A DNA stretch of 13,605 bases from NCBI GenBank assembly GCA_012511245.1, contig JAAZGM010000220.1, positions 1-13,605 on the forward strand, written 5' to 3'. Numbering within the stretch: position 1 is the first letter of the stretch; every line of letters begins with the position of its first letter. This document shows, piece after piece, positions 7,454-13,498 of the stretch. The DNA is from Methanomicrobiales archaeon (GTDB lineage Archaea > Halobacteriota > Methanomicrobia > Methanomicrobiales > Methanoculleaceae). Below the pieces are notes generated by a model. That model had not been told where the DNA came from and did no database searches. It saw only the letters and a program-made list of their open reading frames with translations. Both the position numbers and the translations under genes were made by a program.

Positions 7454-7740
7454 CTTTATAGCGTTCTTTTGGTCTGAAGGCGATACCTTGTTTGGGGATA
7501 GGCACTCCAAACCGGAGATAAGAGCTGAAATTGCGGGGAACCGGTCTTACAGGGTGGAGATACTGCTCCAGCAAGCATGGGCTGGCAACAGTCCGGGATG
7601 GGAGCCGTATGTCCTCTCACCGGAGCGGGTTGCCGAATTCGCTGGATTCTAAGGGTTGTTCTCCGATGCCAACCAGTCAGCACTTCGGCGCCAGACAGTT
7701 CCGGGTATCAGGTTCTGTTGGATAGTGATCCTCCATAGTT

Positions 7741-7771
7741 GCAAGCCCTGTTCTTCAAGGCAGGGCAGTTG
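7741..7771 (+). mobile_element. Hairpin resembling an IS200/IS605 right end, copy 2
   Basis: GCCCTG (7745-7750) and CAGGGC (7761-7766) pair perfectly, extended inward by two G-T wobbles, with a CTTCAA loop, followed by AGTTGG. The layout AAGCCCTG...CTTCAAGG...CAGGGCAGTT closely resembles the conserved right end of archaeal IS605-type elements. The 260 bases upstream hold only short frames that I could not align to TnpB. It may be a solo end or a degraded copy in the same orientation as copy 1. Confidence 0.3.
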
Positions 7772-8138
7772 GTGGATCTCTCTTCTGCACGGTCTTTGAT
7801 GGTGGGTGGTGCTCCAGATTACAACTGAGAATAAATTCTAGCTGATCTGACCGTATTACGTTGAGTATTGGCCTGTATTCATCTCAAAAACCCAGAACCT
7901 GGAGGACGTTTCCATTATCAGTTCTCTCTTAAGGCATTACTCGATGGTGTGGCCTCAACCCGGAGTGCATTACTGCTGTGAAAAGGGTTGATCGCCGGGT
8001 CTCCCGGGTGCTGTTTCCCCCGCGGCACCCCGGATCCGGCATCCTCGTATCGTGGTTTTAAGCCACGATCTCATCTGCTCCCATAGTTCGGGCTGCCGCA
8101 GGGGGTGATCGGGTGTCTACGGCAATCTATGCAGGTCA

Positions 8139-8147
8139 TTTATATAT
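8139..8147 (+). promoter_or_regulatory. Isolated consensus archaeal TATA box
   Basis: TTTATATAT is a near-perfect archaeal TATA box with a purine-bearing upstream flank (AGGTCA). Its centre lies 25 bases before an ATG at 8168-8170, the spacing expected of a leaderless mRNA. That ATG opens a 52-codon frame ending at TGA 8324-8326. The predicted peptide resembles nothing I know, so I do not call it a gene. The promoter could instead drive a non-coding RNA or be a relic. Confidence 0.4.
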
Positions 8148-8551
8148 GGGCGGGATGTGCCGACCGCATGGCTCCTGTGCTGTCCCCGGGTTCGTTCACT
8201 TTCTCCCCGCGCGGTATGGGGTTCATATACTTGAAAGGGGACGTATTCAGTAGGGTTTGCTCTCTGCCCACCAGGGACAGCAACCCTGCATACCTCCTAA
8301 CTCCGAGATCAATCACACAACCCTGATACTTTTTTCCAGAAACCCGGTCAAACTGTGGCATCTTCTTGTTCCGGCGTATTTCGTGGGCTTTTCCGACGGA
8401 GCCGGTTATCTCGAGGGTTTTGTCTTCCGGATCTCCGCCCGCTGGGCACTCTCTCGTCCGGGTGCACTACCTCTTTATCGTCCTCCCTGGCACGGATGTG
8501 TATGATTGGACTGACGGCCATCCGGTGGCCGGCGAAGTTTTTTCTGGTGGT

Positions 8552-8586
8552 ACAATATATTGCGGGGAATAGGCATTTACCGCAAT
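8552..8586 (+). promoter_or_regulatory. xerA promoter with an overlapping inverted repeat
   Basis: A TATA-like ACAATATATT lies at 8552-8561, predicting a start near 8582-8588 and a leader of about 35 bases before the xerA ATG. Starting inside it, ATTGCGG (8559-8565) and CCGCAAT (8580-8586) are a perfect 7-base inverted repeat with a 14-base spacer. A repeat overlapping the TATA and initiator region is placed like an operator, although a leader hairpin is equally possible. Confidence 0.45.
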
Positions 8587-8619
8587 CTTGATATGTTTCG
8601 TTGTTTAACCTGATATACG

Positions 8620-9534
8620 ATGGAAAACGCCTGTTTCCCGGAATGGCTGGATCGCTTCAGCGCCTACCTCCGGATGCGGAATTACTCGCCCAGGACCGTT
8701 GAGAAGTATGCACAGACCATCCGGCGCTTCGCCCGGTACGCCTGGTTCCGGCAGAACTCGGACGGGACCCCGTTTGATGAGGCTGTACTTGAAGACTCCC
8801 CGCTGGATGCGGATGTCAACGTCTCTACGGCGCTCGTCACCGATTTCTTCTCTGATCTTGCGGAGAAACAGGACTATAAGCCCAAAACCCTCCACCGGAT
8901 GATCTCGACGCTCTCCTCGTTCTACCGGTATCTCTACGTGCAGGGAGTCGTGACCACCGATCCGATGATCGGGGTGGAACGCCCCCGGATCAAGAATCAG
9001 GAGTTGAAATACCTTAAACACAGCCAGGTGATCCGCCTGATCAACACCATCGAGAGCGAACGTGACCGGTTGATCGTCCGCCTCATCTACGCGACGGGCG
9101 TCCGGGTTTCGGAACTCTGTGCGATACGTGTCGAGGATATCGATTTCGAGGAGCAAACAATACGGGTAAAGGGGAAAGGTGACAAGATCCGGACGGTCTT
9201 CATCGACGAAGAGACGCTTGAGGAGATCAACGGGTTCATCGGCAACACGATCGAAGGGCCGCTCTTTGTAGGCCAGCAGGGCAACCATATCTCCCCGCGG
9301 ACAGTCCAGCATCTCTTCAAGAAATACGCTCCTTCAGGGATTACGCCGCATAAAATCCGCCATTCCTATGCGAGCGAGCTCTACCGCCGCTCAAAGAACC
9401 TCCGTGTCGTGCAGGAGAACCTCGGGCACTCCTCCATCAAGACGACCGAGATCTACCTTCATACAGACATCGACGAGCGCAGGCGTGTCTACCAGCAGTA
9501 TTTCCCGCTCTCAAACGGGAAGAAGGAGGAGTGA
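8620..9534 (+). CDS. xerA: Tyrosine recombinase XerA (archaeal chromosome-dimer resolvase)
   Basis: This 304-residue site-specific recombinase of the tyrosine (lambda integrase) family is the archaeal counterpart of XerC/XerD. It resolves chromosome dimers at dif. The N-terminal SAM-like core-binding domain spans residues about 5-110, including SPRTVEKYAQTIRRF. The catalytic domain spans about 130-295. The full catalytic set is visible: R162 in ATGVRVSEL, K185/K187 in RVKGKGDK, H244 and R247 in HKIRHSY, H270 in LGHSS, and nucleophile Y279 in TTEIYLHT. Length fits the family. The ATG at 8620 has no good Shine-Dalgarno motif but a plausible promoter upstream (8552-8561). It stands alone, flanked by two long non-coding regions of 1.5 kb and 0.66 kb. 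No dif-like 28-bp site was recognised in the window. A plasmid- or element-type integrase is a less likely alternative. Confidence 0.94.
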   Translation: MENACFPEWLDRFSAYLRMRNYSPRTVEKYAQTIRRFARYAWFRQNSDGTPFDEAVLEDSPLDADVNVSTALVTDFFSDLAEKQDYKPKTLHRMISTLSSFYRYLYVQGVVTTDPMIGVERPRIKNQELKYLKHSQVIRLINTIESERDRLIVRLIYATGVRVSELCAIRVEDIDFEEQTIRVKGKGDKIRTVFIDEETLEEINGFIGNTIEGPLFVGQQGNHISPRTVQHLFKKYAPSGITPHKIRHSYASELYRRSKNLRVVQENLGHSSIKTTEIYLHTDIDERRRVYQQYFPLSNGKKEE

Positions 9535-9555
9535 TCCGGTCGGACGGACGATCTC

Positions 9556-9576
9556 AATAAACCATATGATGCTATA
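9556..9576 (+). promoter_or_regulatory. Promoter-like element, copy 2 of a 21-base repeat
   Basis: This reads AATAAAC, then CA, then TATGATGCTATA. It matches 19 of 21 bases of the minus-strand element at 7217-7237. It points away from xerA, into the 9584-10130 region rich in inverted repeats. This suggests a promoter for an RNA in the 9535-10195 gap, or a shared regulator site. Confidence 0.4.
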
Positions 9577-9583
9577 TCTGTGA

Positions 9584-10130
9584 GGGGCGCCGGGTGAGTC
9601 CACACCGGGTGTGGTCCTCCATACTGCACCCCCTCCTGCAAACCCTTTTCACCGTATCTACAGTTTCCTCCGCTAGAACGTACTGCGCTGGCGGTAGCCT
9701 CGTGCCGGAAGCATGAAGTGTCTCCTAAAAACGAGTTGTACGCGGTTACTCACCCGGATATCGCTATGACTGCCCCCTTCGTGGGCGGGGTGGAAGTACT
9801 GATAGCAGCATGTTCGGCGGCGAGGTTATTGATGGAGCCTTACGCCGATAAGGCCGGAAGGGAACTTGTTCCCCTTCCTGGTGTGTACTTCCCACGTGTA
9901 CTGCTGTCCGTGGGGTATCGCCACGCACCTCCTCTGTCCCGGGTGTGGGGGCTCCATCTCTTTATGGGAGGTATTTTACTCAGTTCTGCATCCAGGGCTC
10001 CTGGTGGATGCTTCTCTGCCACAGCGGGATACCGATTGGCGGGAGAATTAATGAAGGGGGTCTGGAGGGGAAACTCCGGGGCAGGCAAGGACGAGACCTT
10101 GCAAAGTGAGTGCGGAATCCGTAACGCCCT
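9584..10130 (+). ncRNA. Candidate structured non-coding RNA between xerA and galE
   Basis: The 660-base gap holds no convincing gene but many exact inverted repeats. CCACA/TGTGG lies at 9600-9614. CCGCTAG/CTGGCGG (9670-9694) has one wobble. A 9-base helix GATGGAGCC/GGCTCCATC (9831-9839/9950-9958) encloses two hairpins (9856-9878, and CCCACG/CGTGGG at 9891-9914). Near the end lie CTGGAG/CTCCGG (10062-10079), GCAAGG/CCTTGC (10085-10102) and a weak one (10111-10123). GGGGCG (9584-9589) can pair with CGCCCT (10125-10130), closing the whole. The repeated promoter-like element lies just upstream. No known class (RNase P, SRP, group II intron) matched by eye. At this GC content, short stems also arise by chance. 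A 138-codon frame from a GTG at 9718 to TAG at 10132-10134 covers part of it but has no recognisable domain. Confidence 0.28.
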
Positions 10131-10195
10131 ATAGTACACCGCGCCCCTCTTACCTTCCGGCAATGCTCAAATCACTGGAGCGCCTATCGATCCAT

Positions 10196-11131
10196 ATGCG
10201 CTACATCGTCACAGGCGGGGCGGGATTCATCGGTTCCAATCTCGCCGGGCAACTGGCACACGACGGCCATGACATTGTCATCATCGACGACCTCTCCTCC
10301 GGGCGGCGGGAGAACATCGATCATATCCTGGATCATCCCGGAGTGGCGTTTGTTGAGGGGAGCATCACCGATCTACCTCTGCTCATCGACGCCTGCGCCG
10401 GGGCGGACGGCATCTTTCACCAGGGAGCCATCGCCTCGGTTCCCCGGTCCGTGGTGGACCCCACGAGGACGAACGAGGTGAACGTAGGCGGAACCCTGAA
10501 CGTCTTCTGGGCGGCAAAGGAGTGCGGCGTCCCGGCGGTCGTGATGGCTTCCACATCGGCGATCTACGGTGACGATCCGGTCTTTCCGAAACGTGAGACG
10601 ATGGTGCCGACGCCGCTCTCCCCCTATGCCGTCTCGAAACTCGCGGGCGAATACTACGGGAAGGTCTTCACCGATCTCTACGGTGTCCGGACGGTATTCC
10701 TCCGCTACTTCAACGTCTACGGTCCTCGCCAGGATCCGAACTCAGAGTACGCGGCGGTGATCCCGAAGTTCATCACCCGCCTGCTCGGGGATAATCCGCC
10801 GATCATCTACGGGGATGGAGAGCAGACCCGGGACTTCATATCTGTTGCCGATGTGGTGCGGGCGAACATCCTGGCGATGGAGAGCGACGCTTCCGGCATC
10901 TTCAATGTCGCCGGCGGTCGCAGGATCAGCCTGAACCAGCTTGCCGCCATCCTTGCGGAGGTCGTCGGCGTAAACCACCGGCCGGTATATGAGCCGCCGC
11001 GTCCCGGGGATGTGCGGGACTCGCTCGCCGAGATCACCCGGGCTGAGGAGGCCTTCGGGTTCTCCCCCCGTCGCACACTCGAAGAGGGGCTCCGCGAGAC
11101 GGTGGCCTGGTTTCGCGACAGCGGTCGGTAA
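10196..11131 (+). CDS. galE: NAD-dependent UDP-sugar 4-epimerase (GalE/WbpP type)
   Basis: This 311-residue extended short-chain dehydrogenase/reductase interconverts UDP-glucose/galactose or UDP-GlcNAc/GalNAc at C4. The N-terminal Rossmann motif is TGGAGFIG (6-13), followed by the NAD-binding acidic pair in IIDDLSSG (29-36). The catalytic Ser/Tyr/Lys are S120 or S121, Y144 and K148 (SPYAVSK). RYFNVYGPRQDP is at 170-181 and the C-terminal substrate region includes GDGEQTRDF (206-214). The segment HQGAIASVPRSVVDP (75-89) is of the type seen in WbpP-like UDP-GlcNAc 4-epimerases, so the HexNAc substrate is a real possibility. The frame is open further upstream (to a GTG at 10106 and an ATG at 10163). 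I chose 10196 because MRYIVTGGAGFIGS is where the family begins. A GGAG lies 15 bases upstream, rather far. It probably serves surface-glycan synthesis together with manC. Confidence 0.93.
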   Translation: MRYIVTGGAGFIGSNLAGQLAHDGHDIVIIDDLSSGRRENIDHILDHPGVAFVEGSITDLPLLIDACAGADGIFHQGAIASVPRSVVDPTRTNEVNVGGTLNVFWAAKECGVPAVVMASTSAIYGDDPVFPKRETMVPTPLSPYAVSKLAGEYYGKVFTDLYGVRTVFLRYFNVYGPRQDPNSEYAAVIPKFITRLLGDNPPIIYGDGEQTRDFISVADVVRANILAMESDASGIFNVAGGRRISLNQLAAILAEVVGVNHRPVYEPPRPGDVRDSLAEITRAEEAFGFSPRRTLEEGLRETVAWFRDSGR

Positions 11132-11190
11132 CCCTTTCCCTCCGGCTGATCCTGGTTTGCCACCCGTAACTCCCGGCTGATGCAGGAACG

Positions 11191-11197
11191 TATAATT
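11191..11197 (+). promoter_or_regulatory. TATA-like element before the TPR pseudogene
   Basis: TATAATT lies in AT-rich DNA 43 bases before the ATG at 11234. A good GAGGTG ribosome site (11221-11226) follows, 7 bases from that ATG. Start signals therefore look intact although the reading frame behind them is broken. Confidence 0.4.
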
Positions 11198-11233
11198 GTT
11201 ACTCCACAGTAAGGGGGGGCGAGGTGCAGGCGT

Positions 11234-11634
11234 ATGCCCCGATCGGTTACACCGGAGATGCCCTACAGGGGTACTAGCAGAGATACGTCCCGGGCGTACA
11301 GTGACGTCACCACGGATGGCCGGCGCGACCCGGCTGCCCTGAACAACAGGGGTGTGGTGCTCGAGCGGCAGGGACGCTACGAAGAAGCGCTCGCAGCATT
11401 CAGTGCAGCGATACTCTGCAATAAATGTGTATGCGTGGAACAACCGGGCAGTGGTCCTCAGTCGGCTCGACCGCCTCCGGGAGGCGGCGCTCGCGATCGA
11501 CCGGTCGTGCATCTTTGTCATGGTGACATACGGCATGGTGCTCGGGGGCTGAACATGTTCTTGCGGTGGCCGAGGATCTTGACCCTCAGGCCCGGGCGCT
11601 GTACCCGGGGAACCTGACGATGACCCGGGCATGA
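11234..11634 (+). pseudogene. Frameshifted TPR-repeat protein gene
   Basis: Tetratricopeptide-repeat coding is spread over three frames in order. From the ATG at 11234 one frame gives ALNNRGVVLERQGRYEEAL, a canonical TPR helix pair. Near 11425-11435 the homology moves to the next frame, giving YAWNNRAVVLSRLDRLREAA, the next repeat, until TGA at 11550-11552. From about 11548 the third frame continues as AEHVLAVAEDLDPQARAL and ends in TGA at 11632-11634. The two NNR motifs are 97 bases apart instead of the 102 expected of a 34-residue repeat, so about 5 bases are missing at the first break. Ribosome site and promoter are intact. TPR proteins are protein-protein adaptors; partners are unknown. 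A decayed gene is the simplest reading; sequencing error is the alternative. Confidence 0.65.
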
Positions 11635-11650
11635 CCGGGCGGATCTGCTC

Positions 11651-11670
11651 ATTTTTCGGGGGGTTCCCCG
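11651..11670 (+). terminator. T-run and G/C hairpin after the TPR pseudogene, possible terminator
   Basis: ATTTTT (11651-11656) is directly followed by the hairpin CGGGG/CCCCG (11657-11661/11666-11670) with a GGTT loop. Archaeal termination depends mainly on T-runs, so this could end transcripts from galE or the TPR region before the manC promoter. Confidence 0.3.
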
Positions 11671-11756
11671 GGTTGATACACCGTCCGGTGCGATACGGTT
11701 CGCCGCTTGCAGACGTTTGTATCTGGGATCGCCCGGTTCATCCCGGAGAACCTTAC

Positions 11757-11765
11757 ACTTTTATC
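11757..11765 (+). promoter_or_regulatory. TATA-like element of manC
   Basis: ACTTTTATC has its centre about 58 bases before the manC ATG. It predicts a start near 11787 and a leader of about 32 bases, which contains the GGAG ribosome site at 11808-11811, 7 bases from the start. Confidence 0.45.
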
Positions 11766-11818
11766 CTCGCCGCCTGCATAGAGTATACAATCGAGTGCCT
11801 CCGGCACGGAGCCATCCT

Positions 11819-13171
11819 ATGAAGACGCTCATACTTGCAGGCGGGAGCGGCACCCGCCTCTTCCCGCTCTCGAGGGAACACTACCCGAAACAGTTCATCC
11901 CGCTCTTCGGCGACGAATCCCTCTTCCAGAAGACTGTGAAGAGGGCACTCCTCTTCTCCTCGCCGCAGGAGATTGCCATCGTCACGAACACCGATCACCG
12001 GTTCCTGGTCCGGGATCAACTTGCGGCCATAGGGTGCGACTGCCGGGTCATCGTGGAGCCGGCGGGCAGAAACACCCTGCCGGCGATCTACTACGGCGTC
12101 CGCGAGATCACCCGTGAGGGCGGGTCGGACACCATTGCGGTTCTCCCCTCGGATCACCTGATCGCGGCGTCCGGACAGTTCCACGATGCGTTCCGCCGGG
12201 CGGAGCAGCTTACCGGTGACTACCTCGTCACATTCGGGGTGCGGCCGAGATCGCCACACACCGGATACGGCTATATCCGGCCGGGCGAGCCTCTTGAGGG
12301 AGGTTCGCTCGTGGATGCCTTTGTCGAGAAACCCGACATCGAGACCGCCAGGCAGTATGTCGCCGACGGCTATCTCTGGAACGCCGGCATGTTCTGTTTT
12401 GACGCCGACCTCTTCCTTGTCGAGTGTAAGGCATGCGCACCGGAGGTGGTGCGGGCGTTCGATCTCCCTGTGGGGGAGGCATACGATGCGACTCCGTCTC
12501 TCTCCATCGACTATGGAGTCATGGAGAAGACCCGGCGGGCGGCGGTCGTGCCGCTTGAATGCGACTGGAGTGATGTAGGGAACTTCGATGCCCTCTACGC
12601 CGCCCTCCCGAAGAACGGGGATGCAAATGCCGTCAGGGGCGAGTATATCGGGATAGACTCCTCTGAGAACCTGATCATCGCCGACCGCCTGGTCGCCACC
12701 GTCGGAGTCCGTGATCTCGCCATCGTCGAGACGAAGGATGCGATCCTGGTCGCCGCCAGGGATAATGCCCAGCGGGTTGGGGAGATTGCGAAGGTGCTTC
12801 GTGAGAAAGGGGATTCACGTGCCCTCTTCCACACGCAGGTTCACCGCCCCTGGGGTTCCTATACGAACCTCGAGGAGGGGCAGTCGTACAAGATCAAGCG
12901 CGTCACCGTTCCACCGAAACGGCGGCTCTCGCTGCAGATGCACCACCACCGTTCCGAGCACTGGGTGGTCGTCACCGGGTGCGCTGAGGTGACGATCGGG
13001 GATGTGACGTCGCTTCTGCGCAACGGCGAGTCCACGTTCGTTCCGGCGGGGACCATCCACCGCCTCGCAAACCCCGGTCTCCTGCCGCTCGAACTGATCG
13101 AGGTGCAGATCGGGGAGTACACCGGCGAGGACGATATCATCAGGTTCGAGGACGACTTCGAACGGGCGTGA
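11819..13171 (+). CDS. manC: Bifunctional mannose-1-phosphate guanylyltransferase / mannose-6-phosphate isomerase
   Basis: This 450-residue type II PMI/GMP enzyme makes GDP-mannose from mannose-1-phosphate and GTP and interconverts fructose-6-phosphate and mannose-6-phosphate. The N-terminal nucleotidyltransferase domain (1 to about 280) shows LAGGSGTRLFPLSR (6-19) and YPKQF (22-26), the pyrophosphorylase signature. It also has EPAGRNTLPAI (80-90), LPSDH (109-113) and FVEKP (168-172). The C-terminal cupin isomerase domain (about 335-450) has metal-ligand candidates H375, H377 and E380 in QMHHHRSEHW, then H414 in PAGTIHR. The usual ending EVQIGEYTGEDDIIRFED is at 428-445. An upstream extension of the frame exists, but the ATG at 11819 is where the family begins and has GGAG 7 bases before it. 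Full length, no missing motifs. It feeds mannosylation of glycans, S-layer or archaeal lipids. Confidence 0.96.
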   Translation: MKTLILAGGSGTRLFPLSREHYPKQFIPLFGDESLFQKTVKRALLFSSPQEIAIVTNTDHRFLVRDQLAAIGCDCRVIVEPAGRNTLPAIYYGVREITREGGSDTIAVLPSDHLIAASGQFHDAFRRAEQLTGDYLVTFGVRPRSPHTGYGYIRPGEPLEGGSLVDAFVEKPDIETARQYVADGYLWNAGMFCFDADLFLVECKACAPEVVRAFDLPVGEAYDATPSLSIDYGVMEKTRRAAVVPLECDWSDVGNFDALYAALPKNGDANAVRGEYIGIDSSENLIIADRLVATVGVRDLAIVETKDAILVAARDNAQRVGEIAKVLREKGDSRALFHTQVHRPWGSYTNLEEGQSYKIKRVTVPPKRRLSLQMHHHRSEHWVVVTGCAEVTIGDVTSLLRNGESTFVPAGTIHRLANPGLLPLELIEVQIGEYTGEDDIIRFEDDFERA

Positions 13172-13207
13172 GCGGCGGAGGCCTCGCCCCCCACCTGTTC
13201 CCAAACC

Positions 13208-13236
13208 GATATAATCCCCTGGCACACAGAATATAG
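13208..13236 (+). promoter_or_regulatory. TATA-like elements of the tRNA-Gln gene
   Basis: GATATAAT (13208-13215) and AATATAGG (13230-13237) both resemble TATA boxes. The first would start transcription about 19 bases before the tRNA, the second almost exactly at its 5' base. The first is closer to consensus and leaves a leader for RNase P. Confidence 0.4.
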
Positions 13237-13255
13237 GCTGATACCACTTCTCGTA

Positions 13256-13328
13256 ACCCCCGTAGTGTAGCGGTCAATCATGCAGGACTTTGGATCCGGC
13301 GACGGCGGTTCGAATCCGCCCGGGGGTA
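13256..13328 (+). tRNA. tRNA-Gln (anticodon UUG)
   Basis: A 73-base cloverleaf. Acceptor ACCCCCG (13256-13262) pairs with CGGGGGT (13321-13327), and the discriminator base is A. The anticodon loop CTTTGGA (13288-13294) carries TTG at 13290-13292. The T arm GGCGG/CCGCC has the loop TTCGAAT. The GTAGTGTAGCGGTCAATCAT D region is typical of archaeal tRNA-Gln. CCA is not encoded. One oddity: the anticodon stem CAGGA/TCCGG has an A-G mismatch at its second pair (13284 and 13298, positions 28 and 42). In many archaea this tRNA is charged with Glu and amidated by GatDE. The gene is not interrupted by an intron. Confidence 0.96.
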
Positions 13329-13376
13329 TTAGGGCGCGGAGTTAGATACCGTCTTTCATGTTCGGTGTCGGGCTTG

Positions 13377-13406
13377 TCGGCATGGAACAGAATGGGGACA
13401 TGCCGA
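13377..13406 (+). repeat. Perfect 8-base inverted repeat downstream of tRNA-Gln
   Basis: TCGGCATG (13377-13384) and CATGCCGA (13399-13406) are exact complements with a 14-base loop, about 50 bases after the tRNA. There is no T-run after it. It may be a transcript-end hairpin or an operator for the gene beginning at 13499. Confidence 0.35.
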
Positions 13407-13468
13407 ATCGTGGATCTGGGTGATTTGTCGCGGCGGAATTGCCAGTTTGGGCGAATCCCGGCAAAATC

Positions 13469-13473
13469 TTTAT
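13469..13473 (+). promoter_or_regulatory. TATA element placed for a leaderless transcript
   Basis: TTTAT in an AT-rich context lies about 28 bases before the ATG at 13499, and no Shine-Dalgarno motif precedes that ATG. Together these point to transcription starting at or near the start codon. Confidence 0.4.
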
Positions 13474-13498
13474 GCCATATTGCAACCTATGGCTAGTT

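Larger units (their letters stand above)
7238..8551. other. Long non-coding stretch before xerA, no convincing gene
   Basis: Several short open frames exist on both strands, but none has a recognisable domain, good ribosome site or neighbour-like codon use. What is visible is structural. CCGGACA/TGTCCGG (7280-7286/7326-7332) form a stem. CACCG/CGGTG (7342-7355) and CCGGTG/CACCGG (7350-7366) overlap and exclude one another. CCAGC/GCTGG lie at 7568-7585. A hairpin with one bulge is CCGGGTGC/GCACCCCGG (8004-8033). ATCGTGG/CCACGAT (8049-8069) has a TTTTAAG loop. Two hairpins resemble IS200/IS605 ends (annotated separately). The stretch looks like decayed mobile-element DNA, possibly with RNA-coding parts. 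Confidence 0.5.

Noticed and set aside
8140..8361. 73-codon minus-strand frame that superficially recalls a TnpB C-terminus
   Set aside because: No zinc-finger or RuvC motif; the opposite strand is equally open. Noise in GC-rich DNA is as likely.
7083..8619. An archaeal dif site next to xerA
   Set aside because: No 28-bp sequence with two 11-bp inverted arms and a 6-bp centre resembling the Thermococcales dif was found here or near 13208-13236.
9840..10130. Known archaeal RNAs (RNase P RNA, SRP RNA) or a group II intron domain
   Set aside because: The conserved sequence blocks expected for each of these (for example the RNase P P4 and CR-IV blocks, the SRP helix 8 loops, intron domain V) could not be found.
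9718..10134. 138-codon frame starting with GTG between xerA and galE
   Set aside because: No ribosome site, no known domain, codon choice unlike neighbours, and the inverted repeats run through it. Kept only as the alternative to a structured RNA.
10106..10195. N-terminal extension of the epimerase from the upstream GTG
   Set aside because: The 30 extra residues have no family counterpart, and the Rossmann motif expected at the very N-terminus begins at the ATG at 10196.
11717..11818. N-terminal extension of ManC in the same frame
   Set aside because: It would run through the TATA-like element and the GGAG ribosome site; the family starts at MKTLILAGG.
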